NCBI RefSeq assembly: GCF_018380615.1
Contig: NZ_JAGYVZ010000018.1
Coordinates: forward strand, 60,427 to 124,426
DNA from: Flavobacterium psychroterrae
GTDB taxonomy: Bacteria; Bacteroidota; Bacteroidia; Flavobacteriales; Flavobacteriaceae
Length of the DNA: 64,000 bases
Direction: 5' to 3'
In this document: positions 24,875 to 33,597 of the stretch, one piece after another
How the letters are laid out: each line of letters opens with the position of its first letter
Position numbering within the stretch: position 1 is the first letter of the stretch
Position numbers and translations under genes: made by a program
Notes under the pieces: generated by a model
Databases searched by the model: none
Told to the model about the DNA's origin: nothing
The model's input: only the letters and a program-made list of their open reading frames with translations

Positions 24875-26512
24875 ATGTATCCTTATTTCAAAAAGAAATT
24901 CATCATACCAACTGTTGCGGCAGGATTTTTATTTATTGGAACCAGTTTCAAAGACGATTTTTTTGAAATTGCCAAACAAATCGAAATCTTCACAACGCTG
25001 TTCAAAGCCGTTAATACCAATTATGTAGACGAAACTAATCCAGGCGATTTAATGGACAAAGCCATTAAAAGCATGTTGGGAAGTTTAGATCCATATACGG
25101 TTTACTTTAATGAGCAAGATGTTGTAAACTTTAAGATTAATAATACTGGTGAATATACCGGAATTGGTGCTTTAATTTCAAGAAAAAAAGACCGCTTAAT
25201 TGTTCGCGAACCTTATAAAAATTATCCTGCTGATAAAGCCGGACTTAAAGCAGGTGACGAAATTATTCAGATTGGCGATGTTTTGATTGCTGATTTCAAA
25301 GATGATGCTTCGCAATTATTGAAGGGAACAAAAAATACCAAGATTACTATAAAATATCTTCGTCAGGGAAAAACGTTTACAACCGAATTGATTTTGGATG
25401 AAGTTGACATTAAATCGGTTCCGTTTTTTGGGAAGATTGATGACAAAACGGGTTATATCGTTTTGGCACATTTTAGCCGTAAAGCATCAAATGAAGTAAA
25501 AGACGCTCTTGAAAAACTAAAAGCCGATGGAGCGAAACAAATTGTTCTTGATTTGAGAGGAAATCCTGGTGGATTATTAAATGAAGCAATTGATATCTGT
25601 AATTTATTTGTTCCGAAAAATGAAGTTATTGTTACTACAAAATCAAGAATCGAGAAACACAACAACACTTATAAAACGACGAAAGAACCTGTAGATACTG
25701 AAATTCCTTTAGCTATTTTGGTAAACGGAAGAAGCGCATCAGCATCAGAAATTGTTTCTGGAGCTTTACAGGATTTAGATCGTGCCGTGATTTTAGGAAG
25801 CCGCAGTTTTGGTAAAGGTTTGGTACAACGTTCTGTTGATTTAACTTACGGAACGCAGTTAAAAGTTACTATTTCTCGTTATTATACGCCTTCTGGTCGA
25901 TGTATTCAGGCATTAGATTATGCTCATAAAGACAAAAATGGCGTTGCTCAAAAAACAGATGCAAAAAATTTCAATGCTTTTAAAACCCGTAAAGGAAGAA
26001 CGGTTTATGATGGTGGCGGTGTTTTACCGGACATTGAATTAGACGAAGCTAAAATGAGTTCAATTACGACTGCGTTATTAAGAAACGACGGAATCTTTGA
26101 CTATGCAACAACGTACTATTATAAGAATCCGAATTTAGGAGATAAAATCCCCACAGTTTCGGATGCTGATTACCTGAGTTTCAAGCAATACTTAAAAGCG
26201 AATAAAATAAGTTTTGATACTGAAACTGAAGTAGCATTGAAAAATACTTTGGCTGCAGCCAAAAATGAAAAAATAGACGAAACTATTGCTCCGGAATATC
26301 AACAATTATTAGCAGCATTGGAGAAAAGTGAAACTACTTTATTAGATAAAAATCAAAAGGAAATCAGAAACCTGATTCAGGAAGAATTAATTAAAAGATA
26401 TCAATATCAGGAAGGTTTGTACCAATATTATATTAAAAACAATTCCGAAATAAAGAAAGCTGTTGGAGTTTTAAACAATCAAACTGAATATAAAACGATT
26501 TTGAAAATGTAG
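24875..26512 (+). CDS. S41 family C-terminal processing peptidase (CtpA/Prc type)
   Basis: This is a periplasmic serine peptidase with one N-terminal hydrophobic segment (residues ~9-22). The PDZ domain runs over about residues 90-170 and includes PADKAGLKAGDEIIQIG. The catalytic core follows, with VLDLRGNPGG near 227, the nucleophile in NGRSASASEIVSGAL (Ser near 289) and the general-base lysine in SFGKGLVQ (near 314). The C-terminal ~150 residues are helical. The length of 545 fits Bacteroidota CtpA homologues. It starts 2 bases after the broken DUF4349 gene and would be co-transcribed with it. Confidence 0.95.
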   Translation: MYPYFKKKFIIPTVAAGFLFIGTSFKDDFFEIAKQIEIFTTLFKAVNTNYVDETNPGDLMDKAIKSMLGSLDPYTVYFNEQDVVNFKINNTGEYTGIGALISRKKDRLIVREPYKNYPADKAGLKAGDEIIQIGDVLIADFKDDASQLLKGTKNTKITIKYLRQGKTFTTELILDEVDIKSVPFFGKIDDKTGYIVLAHFSRKASNEVKDALEKLKADGAKQIVLDLRGNPGGLLNEAIDICNLFVPKNEVIVTTKSRIEKHNNTYKTTKEPVDTEIPLAILVNGRSASASEIVSGALQDLDRAVILGSRSFGKGLVQRSVDLTYGTQLKVTISRYYTPSGRCIQALDYAHKDKNGVAQKTDAKNFNAFKTRKGRTVYDGGGVLPDIELDEAKMSSITTALLRNDGIFDYATTYYYKNPNLGDKIPTVSDADYLSFKQYLKANKISFDTETEVALKNTLAAAKNEKIDETIAPEYQQLLAALEKSETTLLDKNQKEIRNLIQEELIKRYQYQEGLYQYYIKNNSEIKKAVGVLNNQTEYKTILKM

Positions 26513-26518
26513 AAAATC

Positions 26519-26563
26519 TTTTTAAAGATGCTTAAATTGAACTAACTTAAGCATCTTTAAAAA
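26519..26563. terminator. Bidirectional terminator after the S41 protease gene
   Basis: A 17-bp perfect stem: TTTTTAAAGATGCTTAA (26519-26535) with 26547-26563, loop 11 bases. T-runs close both strands, between the rightward protease gene and the leftward 331-residue gene. Confidence 0.9.
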
Positions 26564-26575
26564 TCAACAAACCTG

Positions 26576-27571
26576 TTAATCAATACTATCGGCCATAAAT
26601 TTTTTTTGGTTATTGAAATAATTGGTTATGTATTTTTCTATTTCATTTCTTGAATAAGGCCAATTTTCCTGCCACAATTGTAATTTACCGGGCAGATCAA
26701 TATCTCTGCACCCAGGATCCAGCATTTGTAAAAATGACTTGCCTATTTCACTAACAATTAAACGTTCCGTTTTATTTTTTTGCAATAAACCTGAATCTAA
26801 AAGTCCTTTTAAAATTGAACCGATCGAATTGGGATTGCCAATTCCAAAAACAGAAGCTTGATAAGTACCACTTCCTTTCCAGTTCTGTGCCATAAATATA
26901 GCTTTACCTATAGAAGTTGATCGTCTTTTGCTTAATTCATATAAAAGCTGCAGTGAATATTTACTTATACTATAGTCTTTTTTTATTACTCCTGTTTTTC
27001 GCAAACATATAGTAAAAAAATGCAGGGAATTAATATTATAATTATAATCAAAAAAGCGTTTCGCCATACCTGCATTCAGTAATTTATAAAATTCCGGATT
27101 TTTGGTAGTTATAGGATTTTCAAGAGCATATTCAATTGCCTGATTAGTAAAAACCTCAGGTACAATCACTAACCTTTCTTTATTTGCTTCATGGAAACCA
27201 AGACATTCATTTAATAAAATATCATAATCAATAAGAGACGAATACCACAAATGACCTAAATATGAAATTGTATGGGCATTTTTAAGTATGTTGACTGCAC
27301 CGTGTCGTTTGACTTTTATACTTTCATTTGTAATGTGCAATACCAACCCATAATTTTTAACAGTAGATGTATAGACAGGATATTTAATGACGGGAAAAAA
27401 TGCCGGATGCACATTATTATCATAATCGAACACAAATCTATATTTAGGAATTATCCGAAAAACATAGATATTGAATCCTGGCCAGCGTTGTAAAAGATGT
27501 GGCTTTATGATCGCTAGCTGATAATTAGTAAGACTACTTACAAATACAATGCTGTTGTTACTAATATCCAT
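26576..27571 (-). CDS. Unrecognised 331-residue protein
   Basis: I do not recognise the family. No signal peptide or membrane span is seen. The N-terminal half is rich in aromatic residues and strands. The C-terminal ~100 residues look like a winged-helix or topoisomerase-tail arrangement: a helix with YELSKRRSTSIGKA, a Gly-rich turn NWKGSGTYQASVFGIGNPNS, a helix LKGLLDSGLLQ, a strand, and a motif SFLQMLDPGCRDIDLPGK. The pattern recalls the C-terminal part of type IA topoisomerases, but without Toprim or the active-site tyrosine, so this is a weak idea only. It stands alone, with no gene in the same direction close by and a 236-base gap upstream. Confidence 0.7.
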   Translation of the reverse strand: MDISNNSIVFVSSLTNYQLAIIKPHLLQRWPGFNIYVFRIIPKYRFVFDYDNNVHPAFFPVIKYPVYTSTVKNYGLVLHITNESIKVKRHGAVNILKNAHTISYLGHLWYSSLIDYDILLNECLGFHEANKERLVIVPEVFTNQAIEYALENPITTKNPEFYKLLNAGMAKRFFDYNYNINSLHFFTICLRKTGVIKKDYSISKYSLQLLYELSKRRSTSIGKAIFMAQNWKGSGTYQASVFGIGNPNSIGSILKGLLDSGLLQKNKTERLIVSEIGKSFLQMLDPGCRDIDLPGKLQLWQENWPYSRNEIEKYITNYFNNQKKFMADSID

Positions 27572-27769
27572 TTAATAAGTATTTCAATTTGCATTTTGAA
27601 ACAATTATTACATTTTGCAGTGACTACAAATAATTGATAAATAATTAGTTACAAAAAATAAAAACCGAAATTACTTTAAAACATTTTAGTTGTTTAACAG
27701 TAAAAGACATTAAACTAACAGATTAAGTTAAAACGAATTGTCCTAATATTTTAAAATTATTATTTATAA

Positions 27770-27806
27770 TTAAAAAGCCCAAAATCAATGATTTTGGGCT
27801 TTTTAA
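27770..27806 (-). terminator. Intrinsic terminator of the ElaA-type gene
   Basis: TTAAAAAGCCCAAAATCA (27770-27787) pairs with 27789-27806. A realistic hairpin has a 16-bp stem around TCAATGA. The A-run gives a U-run on the minus strand transcript. It begins right at the stop codon of the leftward gene (27808). Confidence 0.85.
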
Positions 27807-27807
27807 T

Positions 27808-28257
27808 TTATATGTTTCTTGTCATTTCAATATGCGGAATATCATCCTCCAAATACATTTCGGTGGTTTGAACGAATCCGTGGCTTTCATAAAATTTCTT
27901 TAAATATAACTGTGCACCAATAGTAATTTTATCTTTATTGAAGTTTGATTTTATCCCTGCAATGGCTTCACGCATTAAATCATGTCCCCATTTTTTTTCT
28001 CGATAATTGGCATCAACGACAACGCGACCAATTGAAGCATTATCAAAACTGATACCGGCATCAAATAAACGTGCATAAGCAACGATTTTATTATCGTATT
28101 CCCCAATTAGGTGTAATGCCAGCTTATCTTTTCCGTCAAGGTCTAAATAAACGCAATTTTGCTCTAGTACAAAGATCTCACTTCGTACTTTGAGTAAATC
28201 ATATAACTCATGAACCGTTAATGCTTCAAACGGCTTTATTTTCCATTTTAATTCCAT
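27808..28257 (-). CDS. ElaA-type GNAT acetyltransferase
   Basis: The 149-residue protein has the ElaA signature: WKIKPFEALTVHELYDLLKVRSEIFVLEQ-like start, the middle part with YARLFDAG, and GRVVVDANYREKKWGHDLM as the acetyl-CoA loop region (usual R-x-x-G-x-G/A, here REKKWG, so slightly degenerate). ElaA proteins are cytoplasmic single-domain acetyltransferases of uncertain substrate. It is followed downstream by a strong terminator. A 23-base gap separates it from the DUF4837 gene upstream, so the two could share a transcript. Confidence 0.88.
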   Translation of the reverse strand: MELKWKIKPFEALTVHELYDLLKVRSEIFVLEQNCVYLDLDGKDKLALHLIGEYDNKIVAYARLFDAGISFDNASIGRVVVDANYREKKWGHDLMREAIAGIKSNFNKDKITIGAQLYLKKFYESHGFVQTTEMYLEDDIPHIEMTRNI

Positions 28258-28280
28258 TCTTTATAGTCTATTCTTTAAAA

Positions 28281-29249
28281 TTATCTTCTATCTACTTTAA
28301 CTGATTTTATAATAGCTTCAAGATCCAGCATTAAGTCTCTTTCCTGATTTGAGGGCGAATAACAAAATCCTTCAATAACTAAAATTCTGTTGTACTTTTT
28401 GTCTACAATTGCATAATTGATAAATGGTCCCGCCATGAAATCATTTTTTAATTCCCAGGTGCCTTTGGTTTCAAATGTATTTTTTTCGTCTAAAATTGTG
28501 GCTGAAAAATAAGGAGCATAGGCTTCACCGGTAATCATTCTGGTATTTGGTTCCCTGCCTTTGATGTAACTTCCAACTGAATCGCGCATTTTGATAATAT
28601 TACCAATAACGTTTGAACTCTTTTTAAAATTGCGAAGTGGAATCTGATATATAAGTAAACTGGTATTACCGCTTATGATATCTTTTTTGAGCCAGATAAA
28701 GTTCTTTTTATGCAACATATATTCATAACCTGTTGGAATTTGCAGATCAATATGAAATTTGTTTTTTATAACTGCAGGATTCAATAATGATTTGCTGTTG
28801 TCTTCCTGAATTTTCTCAATCTCTGCATCTCGGATAATTTTAATTATTTGTGTCGAATTGAGTTCTATACTACAAATAATATCATCCACAGATTTTCCGT
28901 AGATACGAAATGTATTATGGGGCAAAGATTTGCTGTGGGTAATTTCGAATTTATCTGTAGTGGCTTTTTTTACTACAATAATACTGCGGCTATCAGTTAC
29001 AAAACCTTCAAGTAAACGCGCAGGATATTGATTTATGGTAAATAAAGGTTCCTCTTGAGTAAGGCCAAGAACGGGTGAGGCAAATTTATTTCGAATACTA
29101 TCGCCTACTTCTCCGTACCATAATTGATCGTCGATAATAATCGAAATCGAATTTGTTTTACCGGATACCGGCTGGGATTGCTTTTCGCCTTTTAAACACG
29201 AAATTAGCAGAAACGGGATTAGTAGCAATAAAAAATGGGTTTTATTCAT
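28281..29249 (-). CDS. DUF4837 family lipoprotein
   Basis: The N-terminus MNKTHFLLLLIPFLLISCLKG is a lipoprotein signal with LISC as lipobox (Cys18). The 322-residue product has the features I associate with DUF4837 proteins of Bacteroidota: SIIIDDQLWYGEVGDSIRNKF, a middle part with NPAVIKNKFHIDLQIPTGYEY, and WLKKD followed by YQIPL. Its function is unknown; a periplasmic or outer-membrane location follows from the signal. It has a -7 box 24 bases upstream. Confidence 0.85.
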   Translation of the reverse strand: MNKTHFLLLLIPFLLISCLKGEKQSQPVSGKTNSISIIIDDQLWYGEVGDSIRNKFASPVLGLTQEEPLFTINQYPARLLEGFVTDSRSIIVVKKATTDKFEITHSKSLPHNTFRIYGKSVDDIICSIELNSTQIIKIIRDAEIEKIQEDNSKSLLNPAVIKNKFHIDLQIPTGYEYMLHKKNFIWLKKDIISGNTSLLIYQIPLRNFKKSSNVIGNIIKMRDSVGSYIKGREPNTRMITGEAYAPYFSATILDEKNTFETKGTWELKNDFMAGPFINYAIVDKKYNRILVIEGFCYSPSNQERDLMLDLEAIIKSVKVDRR

Positions 29250-29273
29250 TTTCTTAATTTATGAAATAAAACC

Positions 29274-29281
29274 CAAATTTA
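29274..29281 (-). promoter_or_regulatory. -7 box of the DUF4837 gene
   Basis: On the minus strand TAAATTTG matches TAnnTTTG, 24 bases before the start codon. No clear -33 element. Confidence 0.5.
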
Positions 29282-29296
29282 TGTAAGATTTTTTAA

Positions 29297-31135
29297 CTAT
29301 CCGTTTATTTTAAGTTTCATTCCTGGTTTAATTTCTCCGTTTTTAATGTTATTCCATTTTTTAATATCTGAAATTGTAACTCCAGGATATTTTTTAGAAA
29401 TACTGTATAACGAATCTCCTTTTTTAACGTAATAATCTTCTCCAAGATCTTTAGATGAAGGTACTTTTTTCTTGAATGAATCAATCGAAGAGTTTGAAGC
29501 GATTGCAGTTGTTACTGCATTTTCATCAATAATTTCAGGAACTGCTTTAGAAACTACTAAAGTTTTCCCTAAACCGATATTGTTTGAAGTTAGATTATTA
29601 AGTTCTTTTAGCTCAGCAATAGTCGTACCGAATTTTTTTGCGATACTTCCTAAATTATCTCCGGATGCAACTTTATATTCTTGTGATTGTGTATTCTTTT
29701 TATCTTTATCATCAGCTGATGCAATAGCCTCTTCTGATTTTTTCTCTACTGCAAGAGTCGATTTTATTTCTTTAAAAGTTTTAGTAGCAGGATCGTAATC
29801 TGTTTTAATTTTTAGGTTTCTGCCAAGCGCAACTGCATTTGATTTAAGATTATTCCATTTTTTTAAATCAATAATATCAACATGGTATTTAGAAGCAATA
29901 GTACCTAAATTATCTCCTTTTTGAACTTTATATGATTTATAATCTGTATCGATAATGTTCTCCAGTTTTGCCTTTGCTTTTGGCGTAACTTTTAAAGCTA
30001 AACGAGTTGACATTGTTTTGTTTTGTGATTGATATGCAGCGTATGCATAGATCTTGTCTTCGTTTGAAACAAATGTGGCTACTTTATCTTTTGGTAAACG
30101 TAAATAATGTGCTTCACTTTGGTAAAAAGGTACCACGTTTAATTTATAAGAAGGGTTTAAAAGTTGTATTTGAGATTGTGGCATGTCTAACAAATCTGCG
30201 ATTTGCTTGAATGACATTTGAGCTTTAATCTGAACTGTATCTGTTTCAAAGTTTTTAACTAATGCTCTTTCAGGATTGATACCATGTTCTTTATGGTATT
30301 CAAAAAGATACATTGTTGCTAAAAAAGCGGGAACATAACCTTGAGTTTCTTTTGGAAGATGGCTACGAATGTCCCAGTATTTTGTTTTTCCTCCTGAACG
30401 GCGAATTGCTTTGGTAACATTTCCCGGCCCTGAATTGTATGAGGCTAAAACTAGTTCCCAGTCGCCAAACATGCTATACATTTTAGTCATGTACTGTGAA
30501 CATGCGGCTGTAGCTTTAAGCGGATCGCTGCGTTCATCAATATACGAATCTATTTTAAGGGCATATTGTTTACCTGTTCCGTACATGAATTGCCAAAGTC
30601 CTGTGGCGCCCATTTTAGAAACTGCTTTAGGATTTAAAGCAGATTCTACAACGGCTAAATATTTAATTTCTAAAGGAACGTTTTGTCTTGCAAAAGCGTC
30701 TTCAAAAATTGGGAAATAATATTCTGATAAAGCCATTAATCGAGAAAACGATTTTTTACGGTTCTTAAGAAACGACTTTATTATATTTTCTAAACCTTGA
30801 TTGTATTCTATGTCAAAAGGTGATTTCTCATTCATTGCCTGTAAACGCTGTTTAAGCAATTCAGTTGGCAATTCTTCATCTACAGTAACGTCTGTATTAA
30901 TGGTTTGAATGTCTTTTGTAAGGTCATCATAAATATCTAAGCTTACTAATTCGTTCATCCAAAGACTGTCTACGCGTGTTGCGAGTTCATCTTTTTTGAA
31001 AGAGCTTTTAACTGAATCTAAATAGGATACTTTTACAATTGGTTTTAATTCAATTTCTGTCTTTGCAATTTCCTGCGAAAACATTGATATTGAGAATAAA
31101 ACGGAAACCATTATTGATATTTTCTTTACAATCAT
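29297..31135 (-). CDS. LysM lytic transglycosylase (MltD type)
   Basis: This periplasmic enzyme cleaves peptidoglycan glycan strands. From the ATG at 31135 (612 residues) it has a signal peptide ending near MFSQ. A further in-frame ATG at 31177 would add 14 residues before the signal. The GH23 domain holds the catalytic Glu in VESALNP near residue 162, followed by GATGLWQFM and LASYNSGPGNV. Three LysM domains for glycan binding follow near residues 400, 480 and 565 (YKVQKGDNLG, YKVASGDNLG, YYVKKGDSLY). Domain order is that of MltD. It has its own -7 box at 31190-31197. Confidence 0.93.
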   Translation of the reverse strand: MIVKKISIMVSVLFSISMFSQEIAKTEIELKPIVKVSYLDSVKSSFKKDELATRVDSLWMNELVSLDIYDDLTKDIQTINTDVTVDEELPTELLKQRLQAMNEKSPFDIEYNQGLENIIKSFLKNRKKSFSRLMALSEYYFPIFEDAFARQNVPLEIKYLAVVESALNPKAVSKMGATGLWQFMYGTGKQYALKIDSYIDERSDPLKATAACSQYMTKMYSMFGDWELVLASYNSGPGNVTKAIRRSGGKTKYWDIRSHLPKETQGYVPAFLATMYLFEYHKEHGINPERALVKNFETDTVQIKAQMSFKQIADLLDMPQSQIQLLNPSYKLNVVPFYQSEAHYLRLPKDKVATFVSNEDKIYAYAAYQSQNKTMSTRLALKVTPKAKAKLENIIDTDYKSYKVQKGDNLGTIASKYHVDIIDLKKWNNLKSNAVALGRNLKIKTDYDPATKTFKEIKSTLAVEKKSEEAIASADDKDKKNTQSQEYKVASGDNLGSIAKKFGTTIAELKELNNLTSNNIGLGKTLVVSKAVPEIIDENAVTTAIASNSSIDSFKKKVPSSKDLGEDYYVKKGDSLYSISKKYPGVTISDIKKWNNIKNGEIKPGMKLKING

Positions 31136-31189
31136 ATAACATTTTTTTAAAATTCTATAAATCAAACGATTATACAAACCTTATTTTTG

Positions 31190-31197
31190 CAAACTTA
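31190..31197 (-). promoter_or_regulatory. -7 box of the LysM transglycosylase gene
   Basis: On the minus strand TAAGTTTG matches TAnnTTTG. The predicted start of the transcript near 31183 leaves a ~48-base leader before the ATG at 31135. Confidence 0.5.
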
Positions 31198-31245
31198 AAC
31201 AGTTTATGCATGTAAATTATGTAAAAAAATGTTAATTGTGATTTT

Positions 31246-32433
31246 TTAGTCTAAAATCGCGGCGATTCCAGGTAAAACCTTTCCTTCTAACATTTCAAGC
31301 ATTGCCCCGCCACCAGTGGAAACGTAGCTCATTTTATCTTCAAAACCGAATTGTTTTACTGCTGCTACTGAATCTCCTCCTCCAACTAGTGAAAAAGCTC
31401 CTTTTTCTGTAGCTTCGGCAATATATTCCCCTAAAGCGATTGTTCCTTTTGCGAAAGATTCCATCTCAAAAACTCCTAATGGACCATTCCAAAGAATAGT
31501 TTTTGATTCTAAAATTACTTTTTTGAAGTTCTCTAATGATTTAGGACCTGCATCAAGACCTTGCCATCCGTCTGGAATTTCTTTTACGTCTACAACTTTT
31601 GTATTTGCTGTATTTGAGAAATCATCAGCTGCGATAACATCAACGGGAATGTGAATTTGTACTCCTTTTTCTTTAGCTAATCTTAAAATTTCAAGTGCTA
31701 ATTCTTGTTTGTCATCTTCACAAATAGAATTTCCAATTTTACCACCTTGTGCTTTAATGAATGTAAAAGTCATTCCGCCGCCAATGATCATGTGATCTAC
31801 TTTGTCTAAGATATTTTCTATTACTGTAATTTTAGAGGAAACTTTAGATCCTCCAAGAACTGCAGTAACTGGTTTCTCGCTATTTTTTAATACTTTGTTT
31901 AAGCTTTCTATTTCTTTTGCCAATAATGTTCCAAAACATTTTTCTGTTGGAAAAAATTGTGCAATAATAGTTGTTGATGCGTGGGCTCTGTGTGCAGTTC
32001 CAAAAGCATCGTTTACGTAGATATCTCCAAGTGAAGCTAATTCTTTTGCAAAAGCAACATCTCCAGCTTCTTCTTCTGCGTGAAAACGTAAATTTTCAAG
32101 TAGTAAAACTTCTCCTGGTTTTAAATCTTTGGCTGCAGCCTGGGCTACTTCTCCAACGCAATTTTCAGCAAATTTAACCTCAACTCCTAAAATTTCTGAA
32201 GCTGTTTTTAAAATATGTTTCAACGAATATTTTTCTTCTACTCCTTTTGGTCTTCCTAAATGCGACATCAAAATTACGCTTCCGCCTTGTGCTAAAATAG
32301 CATCAATTGTTGGTTTTGCAGCTTCGATACGTGTTGCATCAGTTACCTTAAAATTTTCATCCAGTGGTACGTTAAAGTCAACACGGATAATTGCTTTTTT
32401 ATTTTTAAAATCGAAATCGTTTAAAGTTTTCAT
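31246..32433 (-). CDS. pgk: Phosphoglycerate kinase
   Basis: Pgk transfers a phosphate from 1,3-bisphosphoglycerate to ADP in glycolysis. The 395-residue length is standard. Present are RVDFNVPLDENF (residues 17-28), LMSHLGRPKG, LLENLRFH, and the C-terminal nucleotide-binding segments GGAKV-like GGSKVSSK, WNGPLGVFE and LVGGGDSVAAV. It is cytoplasmic and monomeric in this family. It lies downstream of the spr locus but has its own -7 box, so it is probably a separate unit. Confidence 0.98.
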   Translation of the reverse strand: MKTLNDFDFKNKKAIIRVDFNVPLDENFKVTDATRIEAAKPTIDAILAQGGSVILMSHLGRPKGVEEKYSLKHILKTASEILGVEVKFAENCVGEVAQAAAKDLKPGEVLLLENLRFHAEEEAGDVAFAKELASLGDIYVNDAFGTAHRAHASTTIIAQFFPTEKCFGTLLAKEIESLNKVLKNSEKPVTAVLGGSKVSSKITVIENILDKVDHMIIGGGMTFTFIKAQGGKIGNSICEDDKQELALEILRLAKEKGVQIHIPVDVIAADDFSNTANTKVVDVKEIPDGWQGLDAGPKSLENFKKVILESKTILWNGPLGVFEMESFAKGTIALGEYIAEATEKGAFSLVGGGDSVAAVKQFGFEDKMSYVSTGGGAMLEMLEGKVLPGIAAILD

Positions 32434-32464
32434 TAGATAATTTTTTAGTTTTTTGAAAGAAAAA

Positions 32465-32472
32465 CAAATATA
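32465..32472 (-). promoter_or_regulatory. -7 box of pgk
   Basis: On the minus strand TATATTTG matches TAnnTTTG, 31 bases before the start codon. Confidence 0.55.
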
Positions 32473-32510
32473 GAACTTTTAAAGTATCATAAATATAAAA
32501 ATAATCTATC

Positions 32511-32531
32511 TATAACAGCGAAAACGTTATA
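32511..32531 (-). terminator. Weak hairpin after sprF, possible end of the spr operon
   Basis: TATAAC (32511-32516) pairs with GTTATA (32526-32531), followed on the minus strand by an AT-rich run. The stem is short, so termination here is only a possibility; it is the only hairpin in the sprF-pgk gap. Confidence 0.3.
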
Positions 32532-32578
32532 AGTTAAGAAAAAAAACAAATTAGCTAATAAATTGTTGAAAATGCTCT

Positions 32579-33553
32579 TTAATCGTGAACCGGACTTTGT
32601 GTACAAGGACAATTACTGATGGCTTGCAAGAAGTCGAAACCAATAGTTATAGAGTGTGTACCTGTATTGTAGTTTCCTAAATCGTTGAACATTACCTGAT
32701 ATGAATATCCAAAATAGAATTTAGATTTCATGAAACCAACCATTGGTCCTACTGATAATGGTTTTGGAAACTGGTCATTTAAGAAACGGTATGAAACTCC
32801 TACCCAATAGTAATCTTCGTAACGATTGTAACGTCTGTATTTGAAGTTGAAATCGGTTGTGGAACGTTGATCACTTGCAAAGTATTGGTAATAAACAGAC
32901 GGCTCGTATTCGATACGGCTATTTTCTCCATCTTTAAAAACATATCCGGAATATACCTGATAATTTGAAAGTAAGTTAGGTTCTACTCCTCTGTATTTAT
33001 CTGTATTTTTCTTTAAAACGTTATTGGCATTAAAACTTATGTAGAAATTTTTATTACGATACAAAGCACTAATATCAAAGTTACTATTCGCATTATAACG
33101 ATTATCTGTAACTCCCGGATCAATAAAAGGCTGATTGGGTGTACTATTAAATTCATCTGTATCAATACGAAAAGTATTTATGTTATACGAAAGTCCGAAT
33201 GATAAGTATTGTTTAGAATAATAATTTAAAATGATATGGTGCGCAAAGGAAACTTTTGCTCCTGTTTGTCGCGTGTAACCATTTTTATCGTTGTAAACAT
33301 TAATACCAACTCCTGAACGATCCAGAACTCTAAAATCGGCATAAATCGATTGATTATCGGGAGCATCTTTAATACCAACCCATTGTGTAAGTCCATTGGC
33401 TCTAATTCTAAGGTTATCACCAATACCGGCAAATGCAGGTGAAATAACAAAAGGATTGTCCGCTAAATATTGCGTAAAAACCGGTAGGTTTAACTCTTGG
33501 CTGTAACTTGTTGTTACAGCCATGAGTACTAAAGATAAAATAAACTTTTTCAT
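32579..33553 (-). CDS. sprF: SprF: PorP/SprF-type type IX secretion protein
   Basis: SprF is an outer-membrane protein needed to bring SprB to the cell surface. From the ATG at 33553 (an earlier in-frame ATG is at 33577) a signal peptide MKKFILSLVLMAVTTSYSQ is followed by the PorP/SprF start pattern LPVFTQYLADNPFVISPAFAG, where LxPxF.Q....P....PAyAG is typical. GLTQWVGIKDAPDNQ and a barrel of beta strands follow. In F. johnsoniae the sprF gene lies directly after sprB; here it starts 45 bases after the sprB stop on the same strand. PorP/SprF proteins work with T9SS components to export and anchor type B cargo. Confidence 0.95.
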   Translation of the reverse strand: MKKFILSLVLMAVTTSYSQELNLPVFTQYLADNPFVISPAFAGIGDNLRIRANGLTQWVGIKDAPDNQSIYADFRVLDRSGVGINVYNDKNGYTRQTGAKVSFAHHIILNYYSKQYLSFGLSYNINTFRIDTDEFNSTPNQPFIDPGVTDNRYNANSNFDISALYRNKNFYISFNANNVLKKNTDKYRGVEPNLLSNYQVYSGYVFKDGENSRIEYEPSVYYQYFASDQRSTTDFNFKYRRYNRYEDYYWVGVSYRFLNDQFPKPLSVGPMVGFMKSKFYFGYSYQVMFNDLGNYNTGTHSITIGFDFLQAISNCPCTQSPVHD

Positions 33554-33597
33554 TGTGATAATTTTTTTAGATAACATGATTAGGGGCTCTTATTTTG

